From assembly GCA_037447655.1 (NCBI GenBank), contig JBBHKE010002895.1, positions 62,001 through 126,000 on the forward strand: 64,000 nucleotides of DNA, written 5' to 3'. Of the stretch, positions 12,951 to 22,639 are shown one piece after another. Both the position numbers and the translations under genes were made by a program. Position 1 is the first letter of the stretch. The number at the start of each line of letters is the position of its first letter. Below the pieces are notes generated by a model. The model had not been told where the DNA came from. It made no database searches and was given only the letters and a program-made list of their open reading frames with translations. This DNA is from Zygnema cylindricum (taxonomy: Eukaryota > Streptophyta > Zygnematophyceae > Zygnematales > Zygnemataceae).

Positions 12951-14525
12951 AAAAAAAAAAAAAAAAATGTCTTCTAGTCGAGAGGTAGAACTTAAAAGAA
13001 AAAAAAAAGGGAAAAAAAAAAAAGCCAAAAAAAAAAAAAATAATGCAAAAAGAAAAGGATTGGAAAAAAGGGCAATGATAACAAAAACAATAATAATAAT
13101 CATAACAATAATAATAGTTGTAACAATAACAATAATAATAGAAACAATAATAACAATCATAATGACAATAATGAAAATAATAACAATTTTAATGAATAAT
13201 AATAATAAGTCTAATAACAAAAAAAAAAACAATAAGAACAAAAAGCCAAAAGAACGCCAGAAAAAGGCAGAAAATATGCAAAAAAAATGAGAAAAAAATG
13301 CAACAAAAAGCCAATGGAAAAAAGAAAAGGAACCCACCTGTGAGTAGTCAAAAGGGACCGGAAATCGTCTTCTAGTCGAGAAGTCGCCTCCTTCAGAAGA
13401 TCCCGGGCACTCTGAAGAGCCGCTTCCGACGCTCGAAACTGCCCGGAAAAAATAATCATTAGAAAAAATCATTAAAAGTATATATATATATATATGTGTG
13501 TATGTGTATATGTGTATATATGTGTATATATGTGTATATGTGTATATGTGTATATATGTGTATATATGTGTATATGTGTATATATGTGTATATGTGTATA
13601 TGTGTGTATGTGTATATGTGTATATATGTGTATATATGTGTATATGTGTATATATGTGTATATGTGTATATGTGTATATGTGTATATGTGTATATGTGTA
13701 TAGGTGTGTATATGTGTATATGTGTGTATATGTGTATATATGTGTATATATGTGTATATGTGTATATATGTATATATGTATATATGTGTATATGTGTATA
13801 TAGGTGTATATGTGTATATATGTGTATATGTGTATGTGTGTATATGTGTATATGTGTGTATATGTGTATATATGTGTATATATGTATATATGTGTATATG
13901 TGTATATGTGTATATGTGTGTATATGTGTATATATGTATATGTGTATATGTGTATATATGTGTATATGTGTGTATATATGTGTATATGTGTATATATGCA
14001 TATATGTGTATATATGTGTATATATGTATATATGTATATATGTGTATATATGTGTATATGTGTATATGTGTATATGTGTATGTGTATATGTGTATATGTG
14101 TATATGTGTATATGTGTATATGTGTATATGTGTATATGTGTATATGTGTATATGTGTATATGTGTATATGTGTATATGTGTATATGTGTATATGTGTATA
14201 TGTGTATATGTGTATATGTGTATATGTGTATATGTGTATATGTGTATATGTGTATATGTGTATATGTGTATATGTGTATATATGTGTATATATGTGTATG
14301 TATATATATGTATATATGTGTATATATGTGTGTTTATATATATACATATATGTACATGTATACACATATCTACATATATACACATATCTACATATATACA
14401 CATATATACACATATACACATATATACACATATCTACACATATACACATATACACATATCTACACATATACACATATACACATATATACACATACACATA
14501 TACACACATATACACATATACACAC

Positions 14526-14556
<31 letters not shown>

Positions 14557-14741
14557 TATACACATATACACATATACACACATATACACATATACACATA
14601 TACACACATATACACATACACATATACACATACACATATATACACATATATACACATATACACATATATACACATACATATATACACATATATACACACA
14701 TACATATATACATATATACATATATACACATATACATATAT

Positions 14742-14785
<44 letters not shown>

Positions 14786-17700
14786 GCATTACAAAAATCT
14801 AAAAAATACAAAAAATATCCACGCACAGTAAAAAAACCAGAAAAACCAAAAAAAGAAGAACTTCAAAAAGTAAACAAAAAAAATAAAAATAAAAGAAAAC
14901 TCGCAGCACACACACACAAACAACTCCAGGAGAGCCGGTTCGGAGGCTCGAAACTGCCCGAAAAAAAAGGGGGCCAAAAAAATACGATAAACATACATAA
15001 AAAAAGGGCCAGAAAAAATACAATTAACATAAAAAAAGAAAAATCACCCACACACACACACACATAAAACCCTGCCCCAAAAAAGCCCCAAAAAAAAACT
15101 CAAAAAAAACCAAAAAATAAATAAAAAAAGAAAACTAAAGTAAAACCCAAAAAAAACCCAAAAAAACCACAGAAAAACCAAAAAAAAACCCCCAAAAAAA
15201 AACCTAAAAAACCACCAAAAAACCGAAAAAATATAAAAAAAAACCAGAAAAAAAGGTAAAAAAATCAAATTAAAATAAATATACCTGTCTATTTTTTAAG
15301 AAGAATTCAACCGCTTTTTGGAGTTTATCCACCGCCCTCAAATAGCTCTCGAGATCTCTTTTCGGACCCTCGGAAATACGGTTACTCTCCTGTATCGGAG
15401 GGGTTAAGCGGGGGTAGAGGAGAGAAATGAGGGGTAGAGCGAGAAGTGAGGGGTAAAGGGAGAGAAGTGAGGGGTAAAGGGAGAGAAGTGAGGAGTAGAG
15501 GGAGAGAAGCGAGGGGTAGAGGGAGACAAGTGAGGGGTGGGGAGAGAGAAGTGAGGGGTGGAGGGAGAGAAGTGAGGGGTGGAGGGAGAGAAGTGAGGGG
15601 TAGAGGGAGAGAAGTGAGGGGTAGAGGGAGAGAAGTGAGGGGTAGAGGGAGAGAAGTGAGACAAAATTTTGGCTTATTTTAAGCAGACGAAAGACGTGCA
15701 CACCACATTTTTTCTGGATATTTTCCAATTTTATTTTAACCCTTTTTATTAATTTATACATTTGTTTATTGTGGGAAGGGGGGAGAGAGTTCCTGACATC
15801 AGAAAGGAGGAGAAATGCATTCAAAAAAAAAAAATCTAAAAACCACCTCTAAAAAAAAGAAAAAGAAACGAAAAACAACAAAAGACAACAACCCCCAAAA
15901 AAAAAAAAACACAAAAAACAAATAAATATTTACTTGTCACACTGACATCATCTTCTGCGTCATTCATGCACCGATGCTGACATCATCCTATGGTCAATGC
16001 TGATGTCATCCTCCATGCTATGCTGACATCATCTTAACAATTGACATTATGCTGACGTCATCTTAGACATCATGCTGACCTCGTCTGACATCATCCTACA
16101 AGATATGCCAACATCTCCCTACATACTCACCCCGTGCTGACATCATCTTACACATCATGCTGACGTCAGTGTACACTATCTATCTGCCGATGCTGATGTC
16201 ATCCTCCATGATTTGCTGACATCACCCTAAATACTGACATCGTGCTGACATCACCCTTTTTACAACTTTACACCCTGGCCTCATCCCACCCATCGTATCC
16301 TAGACATCCTCCTGTAATCATCCTCTTTGTCCCCGCTGACGTCATCCTACGGATGACGACGAAATCATCTTTCAACTGATGCTGACGTCATCCTAGGGCT
16401 GATGCTGCTGACATCATCTCATGCGATGGCGGAAGATGACATCATCTCATCCCGCCGGAGCTTCTGCTGACGCGACCTACAGGTGATATGCTGACGTCAT
16501 TACACAGCTGATGCTGACGTCAGCAATGTTGTCCTCACCTGTCTGGGAACGTCGAACTGGCTGAGGACCTCCTCCGCCTGCTTAAGCGTGCGATCGATGT
16601 TCTCATGGGCCTTCCGGAAGGCGTGAGTACGGATCTGTACGGAATTGTACGGAATTGTAAGGTTGCGTTCGGGATATGGTTTTTTGTATTGTTTTTAAAG
16701 AGTTTTACGTTGAGATATTGTACGAATTTGCACAGATCTAAGGTTTTATCAGGATTGTACGGATTTGGGTTGTTTTGGAATTGTAGAGAGTAGGGATTTT
16801 TAGGATTGGAACCTTTGTAAAAATTAGGGTTTTTTAGGATTCTACGGATTTAGGGGTTTTTAAGATTGTTTTAGGGATTTTCAATAGTATTAAGGTTTAG
16901 GATCCGGAATGTACGGACAATCACATGTAGCACAGATTGTACGGATTATGCAGGTAATAAATGGAATGTACGGATTGAAAATATTGTACGGAAATGCTCT
17001 TGAAATACGGAGTGTACGGCTTATTAAGATTGTACGGAAATCGTAAGGGAAGTACAGATTTACAGAAGGAAACAGTAAATATGAACATTTGAGATGTGGA
17101 CATTGTTTGATTCATGTGTGAACTGTCTATTTAATTCATACTTTAATTGTTCGATTGTTTGGTTTTGTAATTTTTTTGGTTCATTATTTGATACATTGTT
17201 TGGTTTATAGTTTTGATTCATTATTTTGATTCATTGTTTTGATCCAAGTTTTTTTTTTGTTTGTTTGATTCGAGGTATAATTCGATTCCTTTTTTAATCA
17301 ATAATTCGATTCATTTTTTCATCCATTGTTGGATGGATTGTTTGGTTCATTGCTCCCTAACTTCCAATGCAAAGAGAGAGGGGAAAGAGTAGAGAGAGAG
17401 AGAGAGGGAGAGAAAGAGAGAGAGAGAGGGAAGGAGAGAGAGAGAGAGGGAAGGAGAGAGAGAGAGAGGGAAGGAGAGAGAGAGGGAAGGAGAGAGAGAG
17501 AGCGAGGGAAGGAGAGAGAGAGAGAACTCATTGTTATTTTCATTGTTTGACTCATTGTTCCATTCATTATCTTTTTCATTATTTCATTCATTTGATCCAT
17601 CTTTCAATTCATTGTCCACTCCATTTCTTGATTCATAGTTGTTCAATCCAATATTAGAAACATTGTCGGATTATCAGCTTGTTTGACTCACAGTTTGATT

Positions 17701-18173
17701 GTTTTTTAGGGTTTTTGTGGGTTATTTAGGGTTTTTAAGGGTTTTCAGAGTTTTTTAGGGTTTTTTTTAATCATGGTTCAATTGTTAGTTTCATAAAGTT
17801 ATAAAGATTGATAAAGATTGCAATGAACGTAAAAATTGTCTGATTCACAAATATTGTAAAGATTGTTCAATTTCAGTGCGTAACTGTAATTACTCGCTTC
17901 ATAAAGACTCTAAAGATTTATAAAGATTTAGAGACATTGTAAAAAATTGTTCAATATTAGTGTGAATAAAAAATAGTAAAACATAGTTCGTATTTAGTGT
18001 GTGTATATATATATATATATACCTACCTGTGTGGGCCTCATGGCCGCCTCGAGAGTACTGAGTCGGTCGTCGAAGCTTCCGAGAATCTGCGCCATTTGCT
18101 CACTCGCTCTCTGTCCCTCCCTCAGCCCCCCTCTCAAGGCTGCCGCCGCCTCCGCCAGTCTTTCCACGCCCAT
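6592..18173 (-). CDS. EXO70: EXO70 exocyst complex subunit, 13 coding exons, complete
   Basis: EXO70 subunits tether secretory vesicles to the plasma membrane as part of the octameric exocyst and bind phosphoinositides through the C-terminal domain. Coding exons in order: 18027-18173, 16539-16634, 15285-15389, 13338-13438, 12536-12862, 12106-12148, 11186-11398, 9880-10085, 8693-8923, 7938-8037, 7747-7826, 7193-7339, 6592-6727. All introns are GT-AG, phases agree at every junction, and the sum is 1932 bp (643 aa plus stop), close to plant EXO70A length. Family landmarks: ILGSFDDRLSTLEAAMRPTQ (exon 1), RTHAFRKAHENID (2), RDLESYL (3), LLFAGE-like LVLFAGEKKLCDEI and SPEKLFVLLDMYE (7), HPLTSYVINYVKFLFEY (8/9), IFLMNNVHYMV (9), DMLGDDW (10), VPDQEL-like IPDQEL and LLPAYRSF (12), PQKYIKY and DLFEGK (13). 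The start is the ATG at 18171-18173; an upstream TTG reading gives only four extra residues. Exon 5 carries a Pro/Ser-rich linker encoded by low-complexity DNA. About 35 residues normally found before LFAGE seem absent between exons 6 and 7. Confidence 0.95.
6830..6892 (-). pseudogene. Copy of the 5' edge of EXO70 exon 13
   Basis: In intron 12 the minus strand reads GGAAAACAACCCAATCCCC, nearly the same as exon 13 (6592-6727), preceded by an AAG acceptor-like site. The frame is broken after about 20 codons. It lies on the intron side of the true acceptor. Confidence 0.7.
7007..7042 (-). pseudogene. Copy of the 3' edge of EXO70 exon 12 with donor
   Basis: The minus strand reads GCTTATCAGCGGTTTTTTCG and ends GATTCGG before GTAGAA, mirroring the true exon end (GCTTATCGCTCC ... 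AGATTCAG before GTATTA at 7191-7193). It lies downstream of the true donor inside intron 12. Confidence 0.65.
7440..7660 (-). pseudogene. Two or three copies of the 5' edge of EXO70 exon 12
   Basis: Upstream of the true exon 12 acceptor (7339/7340) the intron holds fragments at about 7443-7496 and 7615-7660 that contain TTCAAACAATGTAAT, CGACAATGTTTGTGGACAAT and TTTCAAAGAACTTCACGC on the minus strand, plus a short CATTGTCGAGCAAGG piece near 7517-7532. All match pieces of the first 60 bases of exon 12. None keeps an open frame equivalent to the real exon. Confidence 0.65.
8188..8229 (-). pseudogene. Copy of the 5' edge of EXO70 exon 10
   Basis: An acceptor (AACAG before GT) and the coding start GATGCGAAGGATATGTTGG of exon 10 (7938-8037) are repeated here about 190 bases upstream of the true acceptor; the match ends after GATTGGCTCC. 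The GGAGACGAT of the real exon is GCAGACGAT here. Confidence 0.8.
9055..9176 (-). pseudogene. Copy of the 5' half of EXO70 exon 9
   Basis: The minus strand contains CTCCAGCAACTCTTCGG and CGCAGAAACAAACAACAATT, matching the first half of exon 9 (8693-8923), after an acceptor-like TAG. A second, weaker internal copy follows at about 9030-9085 (CTTTTCGGCGAATTGGAAAA). The frame differs from the true exon after about 35 codons. Confidence 0.78.
9389..9790 (-). repeat. Three tandem copies of the 3' edge of EXO70 exon 8, each with a donor
   Basis: Donor-like junctions at 9389, 9547 and 9725 repeat the true exon 8 donor at 9880, with spacings of 158, 178 and 155 bases. Each is preceded on the minus strand by a version of the coding segment for LTSYVINYVKF (for example GACTGGTTATGTCATAAATT-like text at 9560-9600). 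Each copy is followed by A-rich intron sequence with an AGCGAAAAAACCGAGAG-like element, so the repeat unit is exon edge plus intron start. Confidence 0.85.
10190..10890 (-). repeat. Four clear and one weak tandem copy of the 5' edge of EXO70 exon 8, each with an acceptor
   Basis: The true exon 8 acceptor is at 10085/10086. The same acceptor plus GTGGACTCCGT-like start recurs with upper ends at 10277, 10435, 10620 and 10786 (spacings 192, 158, 185 and 166 bases), and a degenerate one lies at about 10862-10890. The copies encode variants of DSVFAGKACLPSREAAK, for example DSVLAGKASLPSREAVK and NSVLAGKTSLPSREAAK, then run into GGGATTTTTTGG-type intron sequence. The copy at 10203-10277 extends furthest, through SLLSRLA. 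Confidence 0.9.
10960..11062 (-). pseudogene. Copy of the 3' edge of EXO70 exon 7
   Basis: The minus strand holds GCAATCGCGAGAAGC and AAACTTTTTGTCCTTTTGG, matching the segment of exon 7 that encodes AIARS and KLFVLLDMYETL. The two halves are in different frames, so it is a broken copy. It lies downstream of the true donor (11186). Confidence 0.85.
12001..12063. repeat. GA dinucleotide microsatellite in EXO70 intron 6
   Basis: Nearly pure (GA)n interrupted once by a T. Similar GA tracts occur at 8392-8458, 8600-8650, 8930-9012 and 12892-12944 in neighbouring introns and next to exon 5. Confidence 0.9.
12967..12992 (-). pseudogene. Fragment of EXO70 exon 4
   Basis: The plus strand reads TCTTCTAGTCGAGAGGTAG, matching TCTTCTAGTCGAGAAGTCG inside exon 4 (13338-13438). 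Unlike the other shards it carries no splice junction. Confidence 0.6.
13078..13222. repeat. AATAAC/AATAAT trinucleotide-rich tract in EXO70 intron 4
   Basis: About 145 bases of imperfect AAT/AAC units. Its translated frames are Ile/Asn-rich and not credible proteins. Confidence 0.85.
13478..14777. repeat. 1.3-kb TG/TA then CA/TA microsatellite with inverted halves (EXO70 intron 3)
   Basis: From 13478 to about 14340 the plus strand is built from GTGTATAT and GTATATGT units, including a very regular TATGTG block at 14060-14280. From about 14340 to 14777 it is built from ATACACAT units, the reverse complement of the first half. The switch is at the palindromic segment near 14342-14362 (ATATGTACATGTAT). 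The tract could fold into a hairpin of several hundred base pairs. Confidence 0.95.
14925..14957 (-). pseudogene. Copy of the 5' edge of EXO70 exon 4 with acceptor
   Basis: The minus strand reads CGGGCAG, then TTTCGAGCCTCCGAACCGG, matching the acceptor and first codons of exon 4 (CGGGCAG then TTTCGAGCGTCGGAAGCGG at 13438). It sits about 1.5 kb upstream of the true acceptor, on the far side of the TG/TA microsatellite. Confidence 0.85.
15420..15662. repeat. 21-bp minisatellite (EXO70 intron 2)
   Basis: About 11 units of GAGAAGTGAGGGGTAGAGGGA with small changes (GGTGGAGG, GGTAAAGG). It lies directly upstream of the exon 3 acceptor. Confidence 0.92.
15940..16535. repeat. Array of TGACRTCATC motifs (EXO70 intron 2)
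   Basis: More than twenty near-copies of GCTGACATCATC or GCTGACGTCATC occur at irregular spacings in about 600 bases up to the exon 2 donor. TGACGTCA is the core bound by bZIP (CREB/TGA-type) proteins; whether any are functional is unknown. Confidence 0.85.
17368..17526. repeat. GA-rich minisatellite (EXO70 intron 1)
   Basis: Imperfect GAGAGAGGGAAGGA units of about 20-24 bases repeated six to seven times. Confidence 0.88.
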
Positions 18174-18290
18174 CTTGGCCCCCAAAAAACCTTCTTAAAA
18201 CCCTTAAAATTCCCTGAAAAAACCCTAAAAAAGCCCTAAAAAACCCTAGTAAAAAGCCCTTAAAAAGCCCTAAAAAATCCCTAAAGTAGG
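17695..18290. repeat. Degenerate TTTAGGG-like runs flanking EXO70 exon 1
   Basis: 17695-17770 reads TTTTTAGGGTTTTTG-type units and 18180-18290 reads CCCTAAAAAA units, either side of exon 1. They recall the plant telomere unit TTTAGGG but spacing is irregular, so this is at most a degenerate relative of telomeric repeat. Similar text occurs at 32855-33000 and 40375-40430. Confidence 0.6.
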
Positions 18291-18334
18291 CCTGTACAAG
18301 GCCAAAGATGCCCTAGAGCCGCCTTAGATACACA

Positions 18335-18760
18335 AGTCAAATGTGACACGTGGCGAGTGGATATGACACGTGTAAATTGGATGTGACACGCGGCAATCGG
18401 ATGTGACACGTGGCACTGGTAGCGTCAAAAAACACCCTAAAAAACGGTCAAAAAATCCTAAAAACCCTAAAAAAAAAAAACGCCACAGCCGCCTCCGCCA
18501 GCCTCTCCACACACGTGGCGTCACAAATGTCACACGTAGGACAAAAAAAACATTAAAACATCCTAAGTAACCGTCACGGATGTCACACGTCCGATGTTGC
18601 AACCCTAAAACAACCATACACACACATTGGATGTGACACGTGGCACGAGAATGTGATATGACACGTGGCGCAAAGGACGATTCAAGTGTGTGACACGTGG
18701 CAGGTGGATATGATACGGAATGTGAGACACGTGGCAGAGGATATGATGGAATGTGAACAC
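18335..18760 (-). promoter_or_regulatory. Cluster of ACACGTGGC (G-box/ABRE-like) sites upstream of EXO70
   Basis: At least seven copies of GACACGTGGC or a one-base variant occur at about 18349, 18412, 18512, 18639, 18661, 18692 and 18728, with more divergent ones between (for example ACACGCGGC near 18390). They begin about 170 bases upstream of the predicted start codon. CACGTG is the G-box core and ACACGTGGC fits plant ABA-response elements; the regulatory role is inference from position. The repeating unit GGATGTGACACGTGGC suggests that the cluster arose by tandem duplication. Confidence 0.55.
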
Positions 18761-19011
18761 GGAAAGAATTGAAGAAACCCTAACAAAAAAAAAAAAAAAA
18801 TGTAGGAGAAAAGGACAAAAGTCGTTCGTTTATAAAAGCGGAAATTTCTAGGAACGTCGACATGTTCAATACCGTACGGAAAAAAGGATTGTACGGAGTT
18901 CCAAACTAAGTACGAACCGTACAAAAATACAAACGGCCAGATTTTGAATTTACGCGCGAACTGTCATACGAACTGTACACCTTGTATCGCTATTAGGGTT
19001 AATAATTTTTG

Positions 19012-20400
19012 GGAATTGCTAATCACAGAGACGATTTTTGCTGCGCGCAGGTACAGTACTGTAGTTGTCAGAAATTGTACATTTGAAGTACAATTTCGTA
19101 CTGGCTACGTACCTTTAATTTCAGATCTGACGGTCAATCCGTCGAACAACTTTGACTGGCGGAATATTGTACCGGCGGTTAAAAAAGTGTCGCGCTTGCA
19201 AACGTCGACCGTCATAAAAAAAAAAAAAATTCACACGGCCGGCGCAGGTTTACTGTAACCAAACTGCGGCAGCCACATATAAATAAAATGGCTGCGCGCA
19301 GGTACTGTACTGTAGTTTACTGCAAAAATGAAATCAACTCGCGAACCGTTACATTGAACTTGGACACATATTAAAGGACGACGTACAACATGTGTAAACT
19401 CGCACGAAACCAAATAAACTTTGTACAAAATAAAAATGCGTACCCGACTGCCCGCGTATAAATATCGATGAAACTAAAATGACACGTCGTCACATCCACG
19501 GTGGACGTGACAACGAGTTGATTTCATTTTGCGGCTAACATGAAGTGATACAGTACACCGCGCATCGTTATTAGTGTCAAAGTCACTAATTTGGGTTCTT
19601 AAAATTTTGATTTTTTTCCTCAAATAGGATACATGATTTTAATTTTTCCTTGACGTTAATTGAGGTACCGTACAAAATAGCGTAAAGAACTAAAGTTCAA
19701 TAAGATCTAAATAGCGTGGTGTACGGTCGATGTCAGACCGTACATAAATGTACCTTTTCAAGTGAAAATTTTACAAAAAATGAATTAAATCGGACGCGTT
19801 CGCATAGGAACGTGCGCTAAAAAAACGGGATTGGTCTGACATGTAAATAAGTCTGACATGTACGGATATTTAAATTTCACTACGGTGTACGATTTTTTAT
19901 ATTTTGTACGGATACATATAATAATGTATATAATCGTACAGAAAATTTTCCATTTTTGCTGTTCCAAATTAGCGTTAACACTGAAATTAGAATAAACCTT
20001 TTTTTTTTTAATTTTCAAATTCTTAATTAGCGTCAATGACGGTATATTTACTTACACACTATTTAAACTTTGACACTAATAACGATGCGCGGTGTACCTG
20101 CGCGCAGCCATTTTATTTATATGTGGCTGCCGCAGTTTGGTTTAAACCTCCGCCGCCCGTGTGAGTTTTTTTTTTTTTATGACAGTCGACGTTTGCAAGC
20201 GCGACACTTTTTTAACCGCCGGTACAATATTCCGCCAGTCAAAGTTCTTCGACGGATTGACCGTCAGATCTGAAATTAAAGGTACGTAGCCAGTACGAAA
20301 TTGTACTTCAAATGTACAGTTTCTGACAACTACCTGCGCGCAGCAAAAATCGTCTCTGCGATTAGCAATTCTCTAATTTTTTCAACTAAAAACATATTTT
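19012..20400. repeat. Long inverted repeat (about 300-bp arms) around a nested element
   Basis: The left arm (about 19012-19310) reappears as its reverse complement at about 20095-20385. Shared landmarks in mirror order are GCTGCGCGCAGG, AAATTGTAC, TCAGATCTGACGGTCAATCCG, GCGGAATATTGTACCGGCGG, CGCGCTTGCAAACGTCGAC and ATGTGGCTGCCGCAG-type text. The arms enclose a short unique segment and the complete TA-flanked element at 19556-20094. No coding capacity is evident. Confidence 0.82.
19556..20094. mobile_element. Non-autonomous TIR element, CACCGCG family, copy 1
   Basis: The ends are CACCGCGCATCGTTATTAG and its exact reverse complement CTAATAACGATGCGCGGTG, extending to about 28 matching bases. 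Both sides are flanked by TA (19554-19555 and 20095-20096), which would fit a TA target duplication. The 539-bp interior has no open frame of note. Confidence 0.82.
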
Positions 20401-20567
20401 CTCCGTACACACCTGTCCGATTTTCAATTTTAGACCGCCAATCGGAAGCTGAGAATCTTACCTTTCAATCGCAATCGTCAGATCCACAATCCGAATGTGT
20501 GTACGGAGAAAATATGTTTTAAGCGACAAAAAAAAGATTAACACTAATAGCGCTACACGGTGTACTG

Positions 20568-22244
20568 CACCGCGTATCGTTATTAGTGTCAAAGTTTAAA
20601 TAGTGTTGAAAAAAATTTACCGTACTTGATGCTAATTAAGAATTTGATTTTTTTTTTTAAAAAGGTGTATCCTAATTTAGGCGTTAATGTTAATTTGGGA
20701 ACAGCAAAAATGGAATATTCGCTGTACAACTATATACATTAATATATGTATTTGTACAGAATATAAGAAATTGTACGCCGTCGCGAATTTAAAAAAAAAT
20801 CCGTACATGCCACGCTAATTTACGTGTCAAACTAATCCCAATTTTTTTAGCGCACGTTCCTATGCGTGCGCGTCTGATTTAATTCATTTTTTGTAAATTT
20901 CACGTGAAAAGGTACATTTATGTACAGTCTGACATCGACCATACACCACACTATTTATATTTAATTGTACTTTCGGGCTTTACGCTGTTTTGTACGGTAC
21001 CTTAAAAAACGTCAAGGAAAAATTAAAATCATTTATCCTGTTGTGATTTGAAAGCTTTAGTACTCAGTAAATAGGTCAGTGAGAGAGGGACTAGTACTTA
21101 TAATATTTTTGAGTATATACACTTCAGTACTGACCCCTAATAGTGTTACACTAGTATGAGGACAATAGAGTGTATTGTACTTCTATAAGGACACGCGTCG
21201 TCGTATGAGGATTGTGCAATTATTTAGGAATGGCGCCGACACTTACATACACGTGTCGAATATCGAACAAGCAAATTCGCAGAGTCAGACAAACAAAGTT
21301 TGGACCGGACATCCGGTAAATGTACTGTACGAATTCAATATGGAATGTTGATTTGAATCGTGTCGACAGACGCGATTCGCGCGGGGCCACTAGTGACGAA
21401 GCACGTCGTACGCACTCAGGTGCTTCGTACCGCACGACAACAGTCGGCTGGACTTATATGAACTATGCTGACTAAGCATCCGTAGCATATTTTGTATAGA
21501 CACGTATCTGTAAATATATGGAAAACATTTGTTTGTAGTTTAGTATATTATAAAATAGTGTTTCACAGTTGCATTTAACGGCGGGTTGTAATTAGGGTTT
21601 TGACGTACCTCAGGTACATTAGACGTACATTGTTTAATTGTGAACAGTACTTAGTGACAGGTGTTTCTCCAGGATTAGTGTTGAACATAGTTAGTTTCTC
21701 TGCTAGTATAAACTTGTAGGACTTAGATTATTTTAATCATCAAAGTTAAGCTTGTCAAAGTAATGGCAGACTATTTTTCTGCAACTTTGACCTGATGGTG
21801 TGATCACCGTGATTGTTGTTTTTGTATGAAACTTAATGGAGTTATTTGATGACGTATAAACTATACGTGTACGTAGTTTCAGTCTGTTTTGTCAATTCTG
21901 TAGAATTATGTGGGAAGTCTACCTGTTTAGTTTGAATAGCTGCCAGTTGTTTTTGGGAAACTCTGGAGCTTATATCTTCTAGATTCCATGGTGGATTTGG
22001 CTTTAACTTTGGGAGTTTGCGTTTTCTATAGTATACTATATATTGGTGCAGTTTGAGGTGATTTTATTTATTGTGGAGTAATCTGTGTCGTCTGAAACAC
22101 AGTGGTTTTAGGGGTAAGTCTGTGGTGTTTCCGAGAGTACTCCATGGCTGAAATAGGCTATGGTAACCATATCCTATTTGAAAAAAAAATCAAAATTTTA
22201 AGAACCCAAACTAGAGTTATTCACACTAATAACGATTCGCGGTG
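20568..22244. mobile_element. CACCGCG-family TIR element, copy 2, split by a solo LTR
   Basis: It starts CACCGCGTATCGTTATTAG and ends CTAATAACGATTCGCGGTG (22226-22244). Its interior is the reverse complement of copy 1, with shared text such as GCGCACGTTCCTATGCG and ACGTCAAGGAAAAATTAAAAT. A solo LTR (21039-22169) interrupts it; removing the LTR and one TATCC restores the copy 1 order (TATCCTATTTGA). Confidence 0.82.
21039..22169 (+). repeat. Solo copia LTR with TATCC target duplication
   Basis: The 1131-bp segment starts TGTTGTGATTTG and ends GGTAACCA, and is flanked on both sides by TATCC (21034-21038 and 22170-22174). It is homologous to the 3' LTR at 3779-4794. It has no internal coding region, so it is most simply an LTR-LTR recombination product. 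It lies within the CACCGCG element copy 2 and is therefore younger than that element. Confidence 0.9.
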
Positions 22245-22256
22245 TACTGTACAGTA

Positions 22257-22473
22257 CTCTGCGAATCGCTATTAGCTTTAACAAATATTTAGTGTTGAAA
22301 AACAATAAGTGTGATTAACACTAATTGGGGGTTTGGGGATTTTGAAGGAAATTAGTCACTCTAATTTATTTTTTAGGGTTTTTTAAATGGAATTAATCAT
22401 TCTATTTAAGTTTTTGGGTCAAAATTTCAGGGCGCCGAATTAGCGTGGTTGACTCTTATAGCGGTTCGCGATG
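22257..22473. mobile_element. Short CACCGCG-family element, copy 3
   Basis: The ends are CTCTGCGAATCGCTATTAGC and a mirrored TATAGCGGTTCGCGATG, both next to TA. At 217 bp it looks like an internally deleted relative. It abuts copy 2 with only 12 bases between. Confidence 0.6.
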
Positions 22474-22639
22474 TACTGTACTGCTCGATACATTCACTGA
22501 TATTGAAGTGTATCTCATTGCCTCAAATGTATTGCAAAGTTGCATATCGATACGATATTTTGAACTTCAACATATCGTGATATCGGAAGTACAAATGCCC
22601 TCCATATTCCATGTGCAAACCAATAAAAACACATAAAAA

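Noticed and set aside
12181-13290. 369-codon plus-strand frame rich in Arg, Glu, Lys and Gly
   Set aside because: Antisense shadow of EXO70 exon 5 plus GA, A-rich and AAT repeats.
12114-13472. 452-codon minus-strand frame covering EXO70 exons 4 to 6
   Set aside because: It spans introns and is in the wrong frame for the conserved EXO70 residues; the splice model with matching phases explains the region better.
13459-15067. Open frames of 300-520 codons on both strands made of Tyr, Ile, Thr, Val, Cys and Met
   Set aside because: They are translations of the TG/TA microsatellite, whose repeat contains no stop in these frames. No gene signal.
15420-15662. Possible CRISPR-like array
   Set aside because: Units are contiguous 21-bp repeats without unique spacers in a eukaryotic intron: a minisatellite.
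17695-18290. True interstitial telomere array
   Set aside because: The TTTAGGG-like units are irregular and mixed with other A- or T-rich text; I only note a resemblance.
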